Source: CAG-791 sp963650385
GTDB taxonomy: Bacteria > Bacillota > Clostridia > Lachnospirales > Lachnospiraceae
Direction: 5' to 3'
NCBI GenBank assembly: GCA_963650385.1
Contig: CAVJLL010000010.1
Coordinates: forward strand, 1-64,000
DNA length: 64,000 nt
Shown: piece by piece, positions 1 through 7,794 of the stretch
Position numbering within the stretch: the first letter of the stretch is position 1
Layout of the letters: each line of letters opens with the position of its first letter
Notes under the pieces: model-generated
What the model was told of the DNA's origin: nothing
Database searches by the model: none
Seen by the model: the letters and a program-made list of their open reading frames with translations, nothing else
Made by a program: the position numbers and the translations under genes

Positions 1-1103
1 GTCTGCGTGTCCTCGCCGAAGGTCATTGTGATGGTTAGGTTCAGTATCTTATTCAGTTCATCCTGTGCAGCCAGGAGCTCGGCGCTGTCCTCGGTGACCG
101 CCGCCTCTTCGTAGCAATCATCGTCCAGTGTGAGCTCCGTCTGATCTGCGGAAACGGCAGCCTTTACGGCAGAGAGGATTGCCTCACGCCGGGGGACAGA
201 GCCGGGATCGCCTGCGGTAATCTGGAAGGAGCCGTCGGTGTAGGAGCAGACGGCATTGGACGGCTGCTGGATATTTTCCGATGCAAAAAACGGAAGTGCA
301 TCGACCAGTGCTTCCAGAGCAGCCTCATCATAGGCGGCCTGGCAGGTGTCCGTCAGTGTCTGCTGCGTCCATAGGCTCTTGGGCCACAGGAGGCTGGACT
401 GCGAATGGATAAGGTCAGCGGCAGAGGTATCGGCGGTCAGGACCAGAGAGATATCCGTTCCGCGAATGGTGCTGTCCACCTGATTTCTTCCGTGGATGGT
501 CAGTGTATAGCTGTCGGCAGCCTGCGCGATGAGGCTCTCTGCCTGCGCGGCATTCTGGCAGGAGACGTCCGCGCCGTTCAGCGTTGTATGGAAGGCAAAG
601 TGACCGCCAAAATAAATCAGGCCGGCCGCATAGGCTGCAGCCAGAACGCCTGCGGCCGCGCCGAGAATGATCAGAATCACCCGCTGCACATGGACCGCAC
701 CGGCGCGCTGCTCGCGCATTTTCCTGGCATACTCTGCAGCATCCCGGGCACGCTGCAGCTCCTGCAGGTCCTTTTCAAGCTCCTCGTCATCGGGTGCAGG
801 AGCGGGATTTTCCCAGAGGTCGTCTTCCTCGGAGAAGTCGTACTCGTCCTCTTCATCCTTCGAGGGATAGTCTTCTTCGGAGGTATCGTCCTCTTCATAG
901 TCATCCTGTGCAGGGGCTTCTGCATCTTCGTCCTCAGAGGCAGGATCGGTTTCGAATTCCTCTTCCGGGTTATCGGGGACCTTGGGATTGCTCTCAGCAG
1001 AGGTGTCGGCATCCTCCTCTGCGGCAGTATCATAGGAATCCAGCGGCTCATAATCATCGTACAGGTGCTCTGCATCTGTCTGCGTGGGCTGCGTTTTACT
1101 CAT
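1..1103 (-). CDS. L,D-transpeptidase-like cell wall protein, N-terminal part (cut by window edge)
   Basis: An open frame runs from ATG at 1103 (preceded by an AGGGAGG site) to the window edge, giving 367 codons without a stop. The first ~110 residues are strikingly acidic (runs of D/E with P, A and S). A basic, charged stretch and one membrane segment (about residues 141-165) follow, then an extracellular part. After the membrane segment comes the pattern HTTLNGADVS..NAAQAESLI, typical of the YoaR-like putative peptidoglycan-binding domain (PG_binding_4) that precedes a YkuD catalytic domain in Clostridial L,D-transpeptidases or a VanW domain. The catalytic domain itself would lie outside the window, so transpeptidase versus VanW family is inferred from the N-terminal architecture. 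Its start overlaps the upstream tcdA stop by 4 bp (ATGA), suggesting cotranscription and translational coupling. Confidence 0.75.
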   Translation of the reverse strand, partial: MSKTQPTQTDAEHLYDDYEPLDSYDTAAEEDADTSAESNPKVPDNPEEEFETDPASEDEDAEAPAQDDYEEDDTSEEDYPSKDEEDEYDFSEEDDLWENPAPAPDDEELEKDLQELQRARDAAEYARKMREQRAGAVHVQRVILIILGAAAGVLAAAYAAGLIYFGGHFAFHTTLNGADVSCQNAAQAESLIAQAADSYTLTIHGRNQVDSTIRGTDISLVLTADTSAADLIHSQSSLLWPKSLWTQQTLTDTCQAAYDEAALEALVDALPFFASENIQQPSNAVCSYTDGSFQITAGDPGSVPRREAILSAVKAAVSADQTELTLDDDCYEEAAVTEDSAELLAAQDELNKILNLTITMTFGEDTQ

Positions 1104-1885
1104 TGCTTACCTCCCTTCGTACGGGATGAAGGATCGAATCCGGTGAGATCGTTGACAATGGCGGCTGCCATCATCATGCCGGCAGCAGGCGGTACAAAGG
1201 AGGACGAGCCCGGCAGGTCTCTGCGCTCGGTGCACTTCCGGACGGAGCCGGGCGGGCAGATGCAGTGGTGCAGGCAGGAGTTCTCCGTATCAATGGGACG
1301 GATGGCGGGCTCGGTGGAGTAGACCACCTTGAGCTTTCGGACGCCGCGCCGCTTGAGTTCCCTTCGCATGACTCTTGCCAGCGGATCCTGGGAGGTCTTG
1401 TACAGATCGGTGACGGTCAGCTTGGTCGGATCGCTGCGGTTCCCGCATCCCATGGCGGAAATGACGGGAACGCCGGCGGCCTGCGCCTGGAGAATGATCT
1501 GAATCTTGCCGGTGACCGTGTCGATGGCATCGACTACATAATCAAACTGGGAGAAGTCAAAGCTCTCCGCTTCCTCCGGGAGGAAGAAGGTCCGGTAGGT
1601 GTTGACCGTGATGGCGGGATCAATGTCGCGGATGCGCTCCCGCGCAGCATCCACCTTGTATTTGCCGACGGTGCTGCGGGTGGCGAGCACCTGGCGGTTT
1701 AAGTTGGTCAGACACACTTTGTCATCATCGATCAGATCCAGTGTTCCGACACCCATTCGGGCCAGTGCCTCCACGACGCTTCCGCCGACGCCGCCGATGC
1801 CGAAAACAGCTACGCGGCTGCGGCGCAGAAGCTCCATATTCTCTGCTCCGTAGATTAGTTCTGCCCTTGAATATTGATTTAACAT
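1100..1885 (-). CDS. tcdA: ThiF-family tRNA threonylcarbamoyladenosine dehydratase (TcdA-like)
   Basis: This 261-residue protein is of the E1-like ThiF/MoeB/HesA superfamily. The ATP-binding glycine motif FGIGGVGGSVVEALARMG lies at about residues 29-46, followed by the acidic/Asn stretch DDDKVCLTNLNRQ that contacts ATP. The middle holds DAIDTVTGKIQII and SAMGCGNRSDPTK, as in E. coli TcdA (YgdL/CsdL), and the C-terminal segment GSSSFVPPAAGMMMA matches the TcdA family rather than MoeB or ThiF. TcdA uses ATP to cyclise t6A37 of ANN-decoding tRNAs to the hydantoin form. The length fits the family. It is divergent from the MATE gene at 1985 and overlaps the downstream wall protein by 4 bp. Exact substrate is from family knowledge. 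Confidence 0.85.
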   Translation of the reverse strand: MLNQYSRAELIYGAENMELLRRSRVAVFGIGGVGGSVVEALARMGVGTLDLIDDDKVCLTNLNRQVLATRSTVGKYKVDAARERIRDIDPAITVNTYRTFFLPEEAESFDFSQFDYVVDAIDTVTGKIQIILQAQAAGVPVISAMGCGNRSDPTKLTVTDLYKTSQDPLARVMRRELKRRGVRKLKVVYSTEPAIRPIDTENSCLHHCICPPGSVRKCTERRDLPGSSSFVPPAAGMMMAAAIVNDLTGFDPSSRTKGGKQ

Positions 1886-1984
1886 CTGCTACCCTCGAGA
1901 TACTTTTATATTGCTCGTCCAAAGTAACTATTATACATAAGAAAACATGGATATCAAAGGCCATTCGAAGCCTGAGGGAGTATT

Positions 1985-3352
1985 ATGCAGTCGGATATGA
2001 CCAGAGGAAACCCGCTTTCCATTATTATTCGATTTACGATACCGCTGTTCATCGGCAATGTATTCCAGCAGCTGTATAATATGTGCGATACGATCATTGT
2101 CGGACGCTTTGTGGGACAGAATGCGCTGGCGGCGGTCGGCTCGACCGGTACGATCATGTTCCTGATCCTAGGCTTCTGCTCGGGACTGACCTGCGGCTTT
2201 ACGGTTCTGACTGCGCAGCGCTACGGTGCCGGAGACGTGCAGGGCGTGAAGAAGAGCGTGGTGAACAGCATTCTGCTCTCCATTGTGCTGGCGGTCATTA
2301 TGACCATCGGAAGCCTTGTTTTCATGCGGCCACTCCTGCACCTTATGAATACGCCGGAGGAGATCTTTGAGGATGCCTACGCCTACATTTCCGTGATCTG
2401 CATGGGAATTGCCGCCAGCATTTCGTACAACCTCCTGTCGGCCTTTCTGCGCGCTGTCGGCAACAGCAAAATGCCGCTGGTCGTGCTGGTGTTCTCCGCG
2501 ATTCTCAACGTGGTGCTGGATCTCCTCCTGATCATTGTGTTCCACATGGGAACCATGGGAGCTGCACTGGCAACGGATCTGTCGCAGGGAATTTCCTCGG
2601 TGCTGTGCCTGTTCTACATTCTGAAAAAGGTGCCGGAGTTGACGCCGGACAAGGGAATGTGGCGTCATTATCCGGATGCCACGGAGAAGCAGCTGCGGGT
2701 GGGCATTCCCATGGCTCTGCAGTTCGGCATTACCGCCTCCGGGACCATGATTATGCAGGCGGCCATCAACCTCTACGGGGCGACCGCTGTGGCCGGCTTT
2801 ACCGCGGCCAGCAAGGTGCAGGGACTGATCACGCAGGGCAATTTTTCCATTGGTCAGACCATGGCTACGTACGTCGGACAGAACTACGGCGCCGGTCATT
2901 ACGAGCGGATCAAAAAGGGCGTGCGCTGTGCCTCCCTGTCGATTTCCATCTATGGCATCGTGGCCGCAGTGCTGGTGGTGCTGGCACTGGAGCCGCTCAT
3001 TGCACTGTTTTTCTCCTCGGGGACGGACATCAGCGCCATGATGCCGTACGCGAGAACGTATATCACCTGCTGTGCAATTTTCTATATCCCGCTCGGGAAT
3101 ATATTCGTATTCCGCAATGCCATGCAAGGCTGCGGCTACGGACTCCTGCCCATGCTGGGCGGCGTTGCGGAGCTGGTCTGCCGGCTGATTCTGGCAGTGG
3201 CGTCGATGGTATCCATGAACTTCGTGCTGGCATCCCTGTGCGATCCGTTTGCATGGGTGGGAGCCTGCGTGTTCACCGGAATCTCTTATCGGTATGTCAT
3301 CCGTAAGGTGGGAGAGACCTTTCAGAATAGCGGAAGGGAATCGGCCGCATGA
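1985..3352 (+). CDS. MATE family efflux transporter
   Basis: This 455-residue integral membrane protein has about 12 hydrophobic segments arranged in two similar halves, as in the NorM/DinF-like MATE family. The opening MTRGNPLSIIIRFTIPLFIG and the early NVFQQLYNMCDTIIVGRFVG are characteristic of Clostridial MATE proteins; the second half shows the matching QFGITASGTMIMQAAINLYG. MATE proteins export cationic compounds in exchange for Na+ or H+; the substrate cannot be read from sequence. The start ATG follows a GAGGGAG site. The stop overlaps the next start by 4 bp (ATGA at 3349), so the two genes are probably translated as a unit. Confidence 0.9.
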   Translation: MQSDMTRGNPLSIIIRFTIPLFIGNVFQQLYNMCDTIIVGRFVGQNALAAVGSTGTIMFLILGFCSGLTCGFTVLTAQRYGAGDVQGVKKSVVNSILLSIVLAVIMTIGSLVFMRPLLHLMNTPEEIFEDAYAYISVICMGIAASISYNLLSAFLRAVGNSKMPLVVLVFSAILNVVLDLLLIIVFHMGTMGAALATDLSQGISSVLCLFYILKKVPELTPDKGMWRHYPDATEKQLRVGIPMALQFGITASGTMIMQAAINLYGATAVAGFTAASKVQGLITQGNFSIGQTMATYVGQNYGAGHYERIKKGVRCASLSISIYGIVAAVLVVLALEPLIALFFSSGTDISAMMPYARTYITCCAIFYIPLGNIFVFRNAMQGCGYGLLPMLGGVAELVCRLILAVASMVSMNFVLASLCDPFAWVGACVFTGISYRYVIRKVGETFQNSGRESAA

Positions 3353-4122
3353 CCGGGCGCTGCAGTACCGGAAGAGGAAGGTATTATCTTCTGGACGGCA
3401 TTCGGGGCGCTGCCATGATCAGCATGATTCTGTACCATGCGGCATGGGATCTGGTGTACATTCTGGGCGTGGAGTGGCCGTGGTATCATTCCCATGGGGC
3501 TTTTGTGTGGCAGCAGTCCATCTGCTGGACATTCATTCTCCTTTCAGGCTTTTGCATGACGCTTTCCCGGCATAAATGGAGAAGAGGCATTGCGGTCAGC
3601 GGCGCGGGACTTCTGGTGACGGCGGCGACGCTCGTCTTCCTGCCGCAGGATAAGGTGGTATTCGGCGTCCTCACCTTCCTGGGCAGTGCTATGCTGCTGA
3701 GTGCTCTTCTGGAAAAATGGCTTTTCCGCGTGCCGTCCGTTGTCGGAATGGGAGCTTGCGGGCTTTTGTTCTATGTGTTCCGCTGGGTAAACCGCGGATA
3801 CCTGCAGCTGTGGCAGAGAGGGACCTATGAGCTTCCTGCAGCGTGGTATCATGGACTTTCCGGGGCATTTGCAGGGTTTCCCGGTTCGGATTTTTATTCC
3901 ACGGATTATTTTTCACTTCTTCCGTGGATTTTTCTGTTCTGGTTCGGACTGTATCTGGGGCGCTTTGTGCAGTCTCTGGGTGACTGGAAAAGAGGCATTC
4001 TGGGAATCAACGCGGCGCCGCTTACGTTCCTGGGGCAGCATTCGCTTTTGATCTATCTGGCGCATCAGCCGGTGCTGTATATGGCAGTGGTGCTGGTGCA
4101 GAGATATTTGCCCGGACTCTGA
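3349..4122 (+). CDS. DUF1624 / heparan-alpha-glucosaminide N-acetyltransferase-like membrane protein
   Basis: This 257-residue membrane protein begins with the DUF1624 hallmark YYLLDGIRGAAMISMILYHA, followed by about six more membrane segments and a C-terminal LGQHSLLIYLAHQPVLY typical of the acyltransferase-3/HGSNAT clan. Members are thought to pass an acyl group across the membrane to an extracytoplasmic sugar, but few bacterial DUF1624 proteins are characterised. It overlaps the MATE gene by 4 bp and is followed directly by repeat copy 1 and murT. A role in acylating an envelope glycan is an inference from family and neighbourhood. Confidence 0.8.
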   Translation: MTGRCSTGRGRYYLLDGIRGAAMISMILYHAAWDLVYILGVEWPWYHSHGAFVWQQSICWTFILLSGFCMTLSRHKWRRGIAVSGAGLLVTAATLVFLPQDKVVFGVLTFLGSAMLLSALLEKWLFRVPSVVGMGACGLLFYVFRWVNRGYLQLWQRGTYELPAAWYHGLSGAFAGFPGSDFYSTDYFSLLPWIFLFWFGLYLGRFVQSLGDWKRGILGINAAPLTFLGQHSLLIYLAHQPVLYMAVVLVQRYLPGL

Positions 4123-4135
4123 GAGATAGACAACC

Positions 4136-4207
4136 ATTCAGAACCCATCTCGAATTTGCCTGCAGGCAGAAGGGTTACGCTGAAATGCGGCAGGTGCTGA
4201 ACAGACA
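4136..4207 (+). repeat. Intercistronic palindromic repeat, copy 1 (before murT)
   Basis: Imperfect palindrome with outer arms TTCAGAACC and GGTGCTGAACAG, an inner CATCTCGAATTTG block, and an apical self-complementary GCCTGCAGGC. Closely related sequences occur at 7707, 35527 and 43046, and partial or inverted copies at 63600, 13388 and 19254. It ends 15 bp before the murT start codon and covers most of the 100-bp gap between two plus-strand genes, so it is likely transcribed as an RNA hairpin. Confidence 0.8.
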
Positions 4208-4222
4208 TAGAGGGTAACGATT

Positions 4223-5605
4223 ATGAGTAAACCAAATCTGCCGCAGTCGGTGCTGGCCGTTGCGGCGTGCAAGGGGACGAGAGGATTTCTTCGCCGGACG
4301 GGGCGCGGCGGTACGGCGCTCCCGGGGAAGGCGGCTCGTTTTTTTGCAAAGGATATTCTGGAGCGTACGAGCGACGGAATGGAGATCATTGTGGTCACCG
4401 GAACGAACGGCAAGACAACGACGTCGCGGATGCTCGAGCATGCGCTGACGTCCTCCGGCCATGACTGCCTTGCCAATAAGTCCGGTGCGAACCTTCTGTC
4501 CGGCGTGACAGCAGAGATCACGTGCAATGCAACCTGGCTGGGCAAGCCGAAGACGCATTATGCAGTCATCGAGTGCGACGAGGGTGCGCTGAAGCAGGTG
4601 GTTCCGCTGATTCGTCCCAGGGTGATCGTGGTGACCAATCTCTTCCGCGATCAGTTGGACCGGTACGGCGAGGTTATGCACACGGTGGAGCAGCTGCGCA
4701 TGGGAATCGAGAAGGTTCCGGAGACGACGCTGTGTCTGAATGCCGATGACTCACTGGTGGCATCGCTGGCGGACGGCGTGCCGAACCGCGTCATCTGGTA
4801 CGGAATGGATACGCCGGCCGGCGAACAGAAGGATGCAGCCATATCGGATGCTAAATACTGCATCCATTGCGGAACGCCGTATCAGTATCATTATCATACC
4901 TATGCACATTTGGGCGCGTTTTACTGTCCGAAGTGTGGCTATCAGAGGCCGGATACGCAGGTGGCGGTGAGCGCCATTGACAAAATGGCAGCGGATGGTA
5001 GTCAAGTGCAGCTGCGGATCGGTGAGGAAACGCAGGAGACGTGTATCGGACTTCCTGCCGTATACAACATATACAACGCAGCGGCTGCCGTGTGCGCTTA
5101 CACAGCCTTTGGACTGCCGCGTCAGGAGATACTGCATTCCCTCGCGGATGTACATTCGAGCTTTGGACGCATGGAGACGTTTATGCTGGGGAACAACCGG
5201 CTGCAGATGATTCTGGTGAAAAATCCGGCCGGCTGCAATCAGGCGCTTTCCTATGTGACCTCGCTCACCGAGGACTTTAATCTGGTGTTCTGTCTCAACG
5301 ACAGAACCGCCGACGGGCATGACATTTCCTGGATCTGGGACGCAGACCACGAGCAGGCGGCGGAGAATGCGCACGTTCGGCACATTTTTGTGTCGGGAGA
5401 CCGTGCGGAGGACATGCAGCTGCGGCTGAAATATGCGGGCTGCAGGGAAGAGGACATCACGCTCTGCAGGGACAATGAAACGCTTCTGGAGTATATGAAG
5501 AACAGTGATCTGCCGAGCTTTATCCTGCCGAATTATACGTCCATGCTGGCGCTCCGGAAGGTCCTTTCGCAGGCAACCGGCGGAAGCGATTTCTGGAAGG
5601 GATAA
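4223..5605 (+). CDS. murT: Lipid II isoglutaminyl synthase, MurT subunit (Mur ligase-like)
   Basis: With GatD this 460-residue cytoplasmic enzyme amidates the D-Glu alpha-carboxyl of lipid II to D-isoglutamine. It carries the Mur ligase P-loop GTNGKTT (residues 60-66), a Mur central domain (IRPRVIVVTNLFRDQLDRYGE), and the MurT-specific zinc ribbon with two Cys pairs CIHC (C213, C216) and CPKC (C235, C238). The C-terminal half (FGRMETF, KNPAGCNQAL, FCLNDRTADGHDISWIWD) is the DUF1727 domain that binds GatD. The length is that of known MurT proteins. ATG at 4223 follows an AGAGGG site. gatD follows after about 50 bp, the universal murT-gatD arrangement. Confidence 0.95.
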   Translation: MSKPNLPQSVLAVAACKGTRGFLRRTGRGGTALPGKAARFFAKDILERTSDGMEIIVVTGTNGKTTTSRMLEHALTSSGHDCLANKSGANLLSGVTAEITCNATWLGKPKTHYAVIECDEGALKQVVPLIRPRVIVVTNLFRDQLDRYGEVMHTVEQLRMGIEKVPETTLCLNADDSLVASLADGVPNRVIWYGMDTPAGEQKDAAISDAKYCIHCGTPYQYHYHTYAHLGAFYCPKCGYQRPDTQVAVSAIDKMAADGSQVQLRIGEETQETCIGLPAVYNIYNAAAAVCAYTAFGLPRQEILHSLADVHSSFGRMETFMLGNNRLQMILVKNPAGCNQALSYVTSLTEDFNLVFCLNDRTADGHDISWIWDADHEQAAENAHVRHIFVSGDRAEDMQLRLKYAGCREEDITLCRDNETLLEYMKNSDLPSFILPNYTSMLALRKVLSQATGGSDFWKG

Positions 5606-5656
5606 GATACGGAAGAAGTGTGTGCCGCACGAGGGCTGCGGCGGAAAGAGATGAGC

Positions 5657-6412
5657 ATGGAGCTTCGCATTTGTCACCTCTACCCGGAGGTGCTGAATCT
5701 GTATGGAGACCGGGGGAATATCCGTTGCCTTTCCAGGCGCCTTTCCTGGCGCGGAATTGAGTGCCGGGTGGATGAGCTCGGCATCGGAGATCATAAGGAT
5801 CTGACGCAGTATGATCTGTTTTTCATCGGCGGCGGACAGGATTTTGAGCAGGAGGTGCTGCTGGGCGATTTAAAGGCCGGAAAGGGCGCGGAGATCCGTG
5901 CTGCAGTCGAGGACGGGAAGACCTTTCTGTGCATCTGCGGCGGCTATCAGATGATGGGGCATTACTATCAGACGCATGACGGCGTCAAATGCGAATTTCT
6001 TGGTGCTGCGGATTTCTATACGGTGGGCTCAAAGACGCGCATGATTGACAACTACGCGTTCCGGCTGGGAGAAGAATCCGGCGGCAGCACCGTGGTGGGC
6101 TTTGAGAATCACAGCGGCAAGACCTATCTGGGAGAAGGGGTAAAGCCCCTGGGGACTGTGCTGAAGGGCAACGGCAACAACGGAGAGGATCAGACAGAAG
6201 GAATCCGCTGGCGCAACGTATTCGGTACATATTCCCATGGACCGGTTCTCCCGAAGAACCCGGAGTTCGCGGACTTCCTGCTGCAGAATGCGCTGGAGCG
6301 CCGGTACGGAACGGGGAGCGTGCAGCTCGAGCCGCTTCCGGATGGCTTTGAACGAACGGCGCACGAGCGCGTCCTTGCAGGAGTTCTGGAGGGCAAACAG
6401 GGTGCGCAGTAA
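5657..6412 (+). CDS. gatD: Lipid II isoglutaminyl synthase, GatD glutaminase subunit
   Basis: A 251-residue CobB/CobQ-like class I glutamine amidotransferase that supplies ammonia to MurT. The start chosen at 5657 gives MELRICHLYPEVLNLYGDRG, the family's usual N terminus, and has GGAAAGAG at good distance; ATG 5651 and GTG 5618 are in-frame alternatives. The catalytic Cys lies in FLCICGGYQMMG, and the catalytic His in FGTYSHGPVLPKNP. It sits directly after murT, and its 3' end overlaps the GTG start of the flippase gene by 11 bp, which ties cell wall amidation to a polysaccharide export gene in one transcript. Confidence 0.93.
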   Translation: MELRICHLYPEVLNLYGDRGNIRCLSRRLSWRGIECRVDELGIGDHKDLTQYDLFFIGGGQDFEQEVLLGDLKAGKGAEIRAAVEDGKTFLCICGGYQMMGHYYQTHDGVKCEFLGAADFYTVGSKTRMIDNYAFRLGEESGGSTVVGFENHSGKTYLGEGVKPLGTVLKGNGNNGEDQTEGIRWRNVFGTYSHGPVLPKNPEFADFLLQNALERRYGTGSVQLEPLPDGFERTAHERVLAGVLEGKQGAQ

Positions 6413-7655
6413 GAAGAATACGGGCAGGCAGCAGGCGGAGACCGGGAATTTCATCTGGAATGCGGTGGGCGGCATGCTCAATGCCGGGCAGTCGGTGTTC
6501 CTGCTGATCATCATCACGAGAATCTGCGGACTGGAGACGGCGGGGATCTTTTCCATTGCCTTTGCGACCGGAAACCTGTTCATGTACATCGGCAATTACG
6601 GCGTCCGGAATTACCAGGTGTCGGACCAGGCGCAGGAGTATTCCTTTGCCGATTACCTGCGGCACAGAGGACTGACGATCCTGCTGATGCTGGCAGCAGC
6701 GGCGGGATATGCGCTCTGGAGCATGCAGACCGGCAGCTATTTGCCGTATAAGGCAGCCTGCGTGTTTGCTATGTGCGCCTTAAAGGCGGTGGACTGTGCG
6801 GAGGAGGTCTTTGAGGGACGCTACCAGCAAAGGGGACGTCTCGACCTTGCCGGTAAGCTGGTAACGGTTCGGCTCCTTGTCAGCATCGGCGGCATGATGG
6901 CGGTTCTGGCGGTTACCGGGGACCTTCTGAAAGCGACCCTGGCAGCCATTTTGCTGGCGATAGCGGCGAGCGCAGCGATGATCCTGTATTGCAGGGATAC
7001 GGCAGACTATGTACGCACACCGCTTCGGCGGGAGAAGATCGGCGGGCTTATGAAGGCCTGTTTTCCGGTTTTCGCCGCGAACTTTCTGTCCTTTTATCTG
7101 ATCAACGAGCCCAAATATGCAATCGATGCTGCCATGGATGAAACCGCACAGGCCTGCTACAACTTCATTGCCATGCCGGTCTTTGTCATACAGCTTTTGA
7201 ACATGTTCCTGTACCAGCCGATGCTCCTTCGGATGACCGCCTGCTGGGAGAAGAGAAATAAGAAAGAATTCATGGGCTATTTTTATAAGCTCTCGGCTGC
7301 ACTTCTGGCGGTGGCGGTTCCGGTCCTTCTGGCAGCGTGGCTTTTGGGAATCCCGGTGCTGTCCTGGCTCTACGCAACGGACCTTGCGAGCTACCGCGCG
7401 GATCTGCTGCTGATCCTCTTAGGCGGCGTGTCCCTGGCCTTCAACGGATTTTACTGCGCGGTTCTGACCATCACGAGGAAGCAGAATACCATCCCTTTTG
7501 TGTACCTTGCGGGGGCAGTATTGTCCTTTGTGCTGACGCCTCGCATGGTGTCGGCAAGCGGCATCCGCGGCGCGGTGGTGTCCTTTCTGATGATCATGGC
7601 CGTTGTGACGGCGCTTTTGTCCGGCGTATTTATCCGCACGGTGAAGCGGGCTTGA
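6402..7655 (+). CDS. Wzx/MurJ-like polysaccharide flippase family membrane protein
   Basis: The GTG start at 6402 (GGAGGG upstream, 11-bp overlap with gatD) yields 417 residues with about 12-14 membrane segments. The N terminus GNFIWNAVGGMLNAGQSVFL is characteristic of the polysaccharide biosynthesis (RfbX/Wzx, MOP exporter) family. Such proteins move undecaprenyl-linked oligosaccharides across the membrane. A longer frame upstream exists but would lie wholly inside gatD and lacks this family's sequence. With the many glycosyltransferases nearby, export of a lipid-linked repeat unit is the natural role (inference); the substrate is unknown. Confidence 0.85.
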   Translation: MRSKKNTGRQQAETGNFIWNAVGGMLNAGQSVFLLIIITRICGLETAGIFSIAFATGNLFMYIGNYGVRNYQVSDQAQEYSFADYLRHRGLTILLMLAAAAGYALWSMQTGSYLPYKAACVFAMCALKAVDCAEEVFEGRYQQRGRLDLAGKLVTVRLLVSIGGMMAVLAVTGDLLKATLAAILLAIAASAAMILYCRDTADYVRTPLRREKIGGLMKACFPVFAANFLSFYLINEPKYAIDAAMDETAQACYNFIAMPVFVIQLLNMFLYQPMLLRMTACWEKRNKKEFMGYFYKLSAALLAVAVPVLLAAWLLGIPVLSWLYATDLASYRADLLLILLGGVSLAFNGFYCAVLTITRKQNTIPFVYLAGAVLSFVLTPRMVSASGIRGAVVSFLMIMAVVTALLSGVFIRTVKRA

Positions 7656-7691
7656 GACGCTCCGCCGCATTGAGAAAAGCCGGAAGCTAAG

Positions 7692-7703
7692 ATAAGATAG
7701 TAA
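7692..7703 (+). other. 12-bp motif ATAAGATAGTAA, copy 1
   Basis: The exact 12-mer ATAAGATAGTAA occurs here and again at 29872-29883, in both cases in the gap before a membrane-protein gene of the glycan clusters and followed by (C/G)AAC. It resembles a -10 region (TAAGAT) but no convincing -35 box was found at the right distance. Function unknown; possibly a promoter or regulator site. Confidence 0.35.
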
Positions 7704-7706
7704 CAA

Positions 7707-7766
7707 CTGTCAGCACCCACCTCGAGCAGCCGGTTCACGTTGAGATGCGGCAGGTGCTGATCACAT
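7707..7766 (+). repeat. Intercistronic palindromic repeat, copy 2 (before MBOAT gene)
   Basis: Outer arms GTCAGCACC and GGTGCTGATCAC pair, with the family blocks CACCTCGA, GGTTCACGTTGAGA and TGCGGCAGGTGCTGA. It is about 10 bp shorter than copy 1 because the apical AATTTGCCTGC segment is missing. It ends about 30 bp before the start of the MBOAT gene at 7795. Confidence 0.75.
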
Positions 7767-7794
7767 ATAAATACGAGGAACGAGGAAATACTGC

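Noticed and set aside
405..1322. Plus-strand open frame over the wall-protein and tcdA genes
   Set aside because: It is antisense to two clearly conserved minus-strand genes, has no family resemblance and no ribosome binding site.
1886..1984. Promoters in the tcdA/MATE divergent gap
   Set aside because: AT-rich -10-like strings (TATTATAC) exist, but no -35/-10 pair with good spacing was convincing on either strand.
2168..3127. 319-codon minus-strand frame in the MATE gene
   Set aside because: His/Gln/Arg-rich antisense shadow of a conserved membrane protein; high GC gives many such frames.
4136..4207. Interpretation of the repeats as Rho-independent terminators
   Set aside because: The hairpins are imperfect, lack a T-run and sit directly before ribosome binding sites within apparent operons.
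6237..6401. Longer start for the flippase gene inside gatD
   Set aside because: The extra 55 residues are Arg/Ser/Cys-rich frame-shifted gatD; GTG 6402 has a proper binding site.
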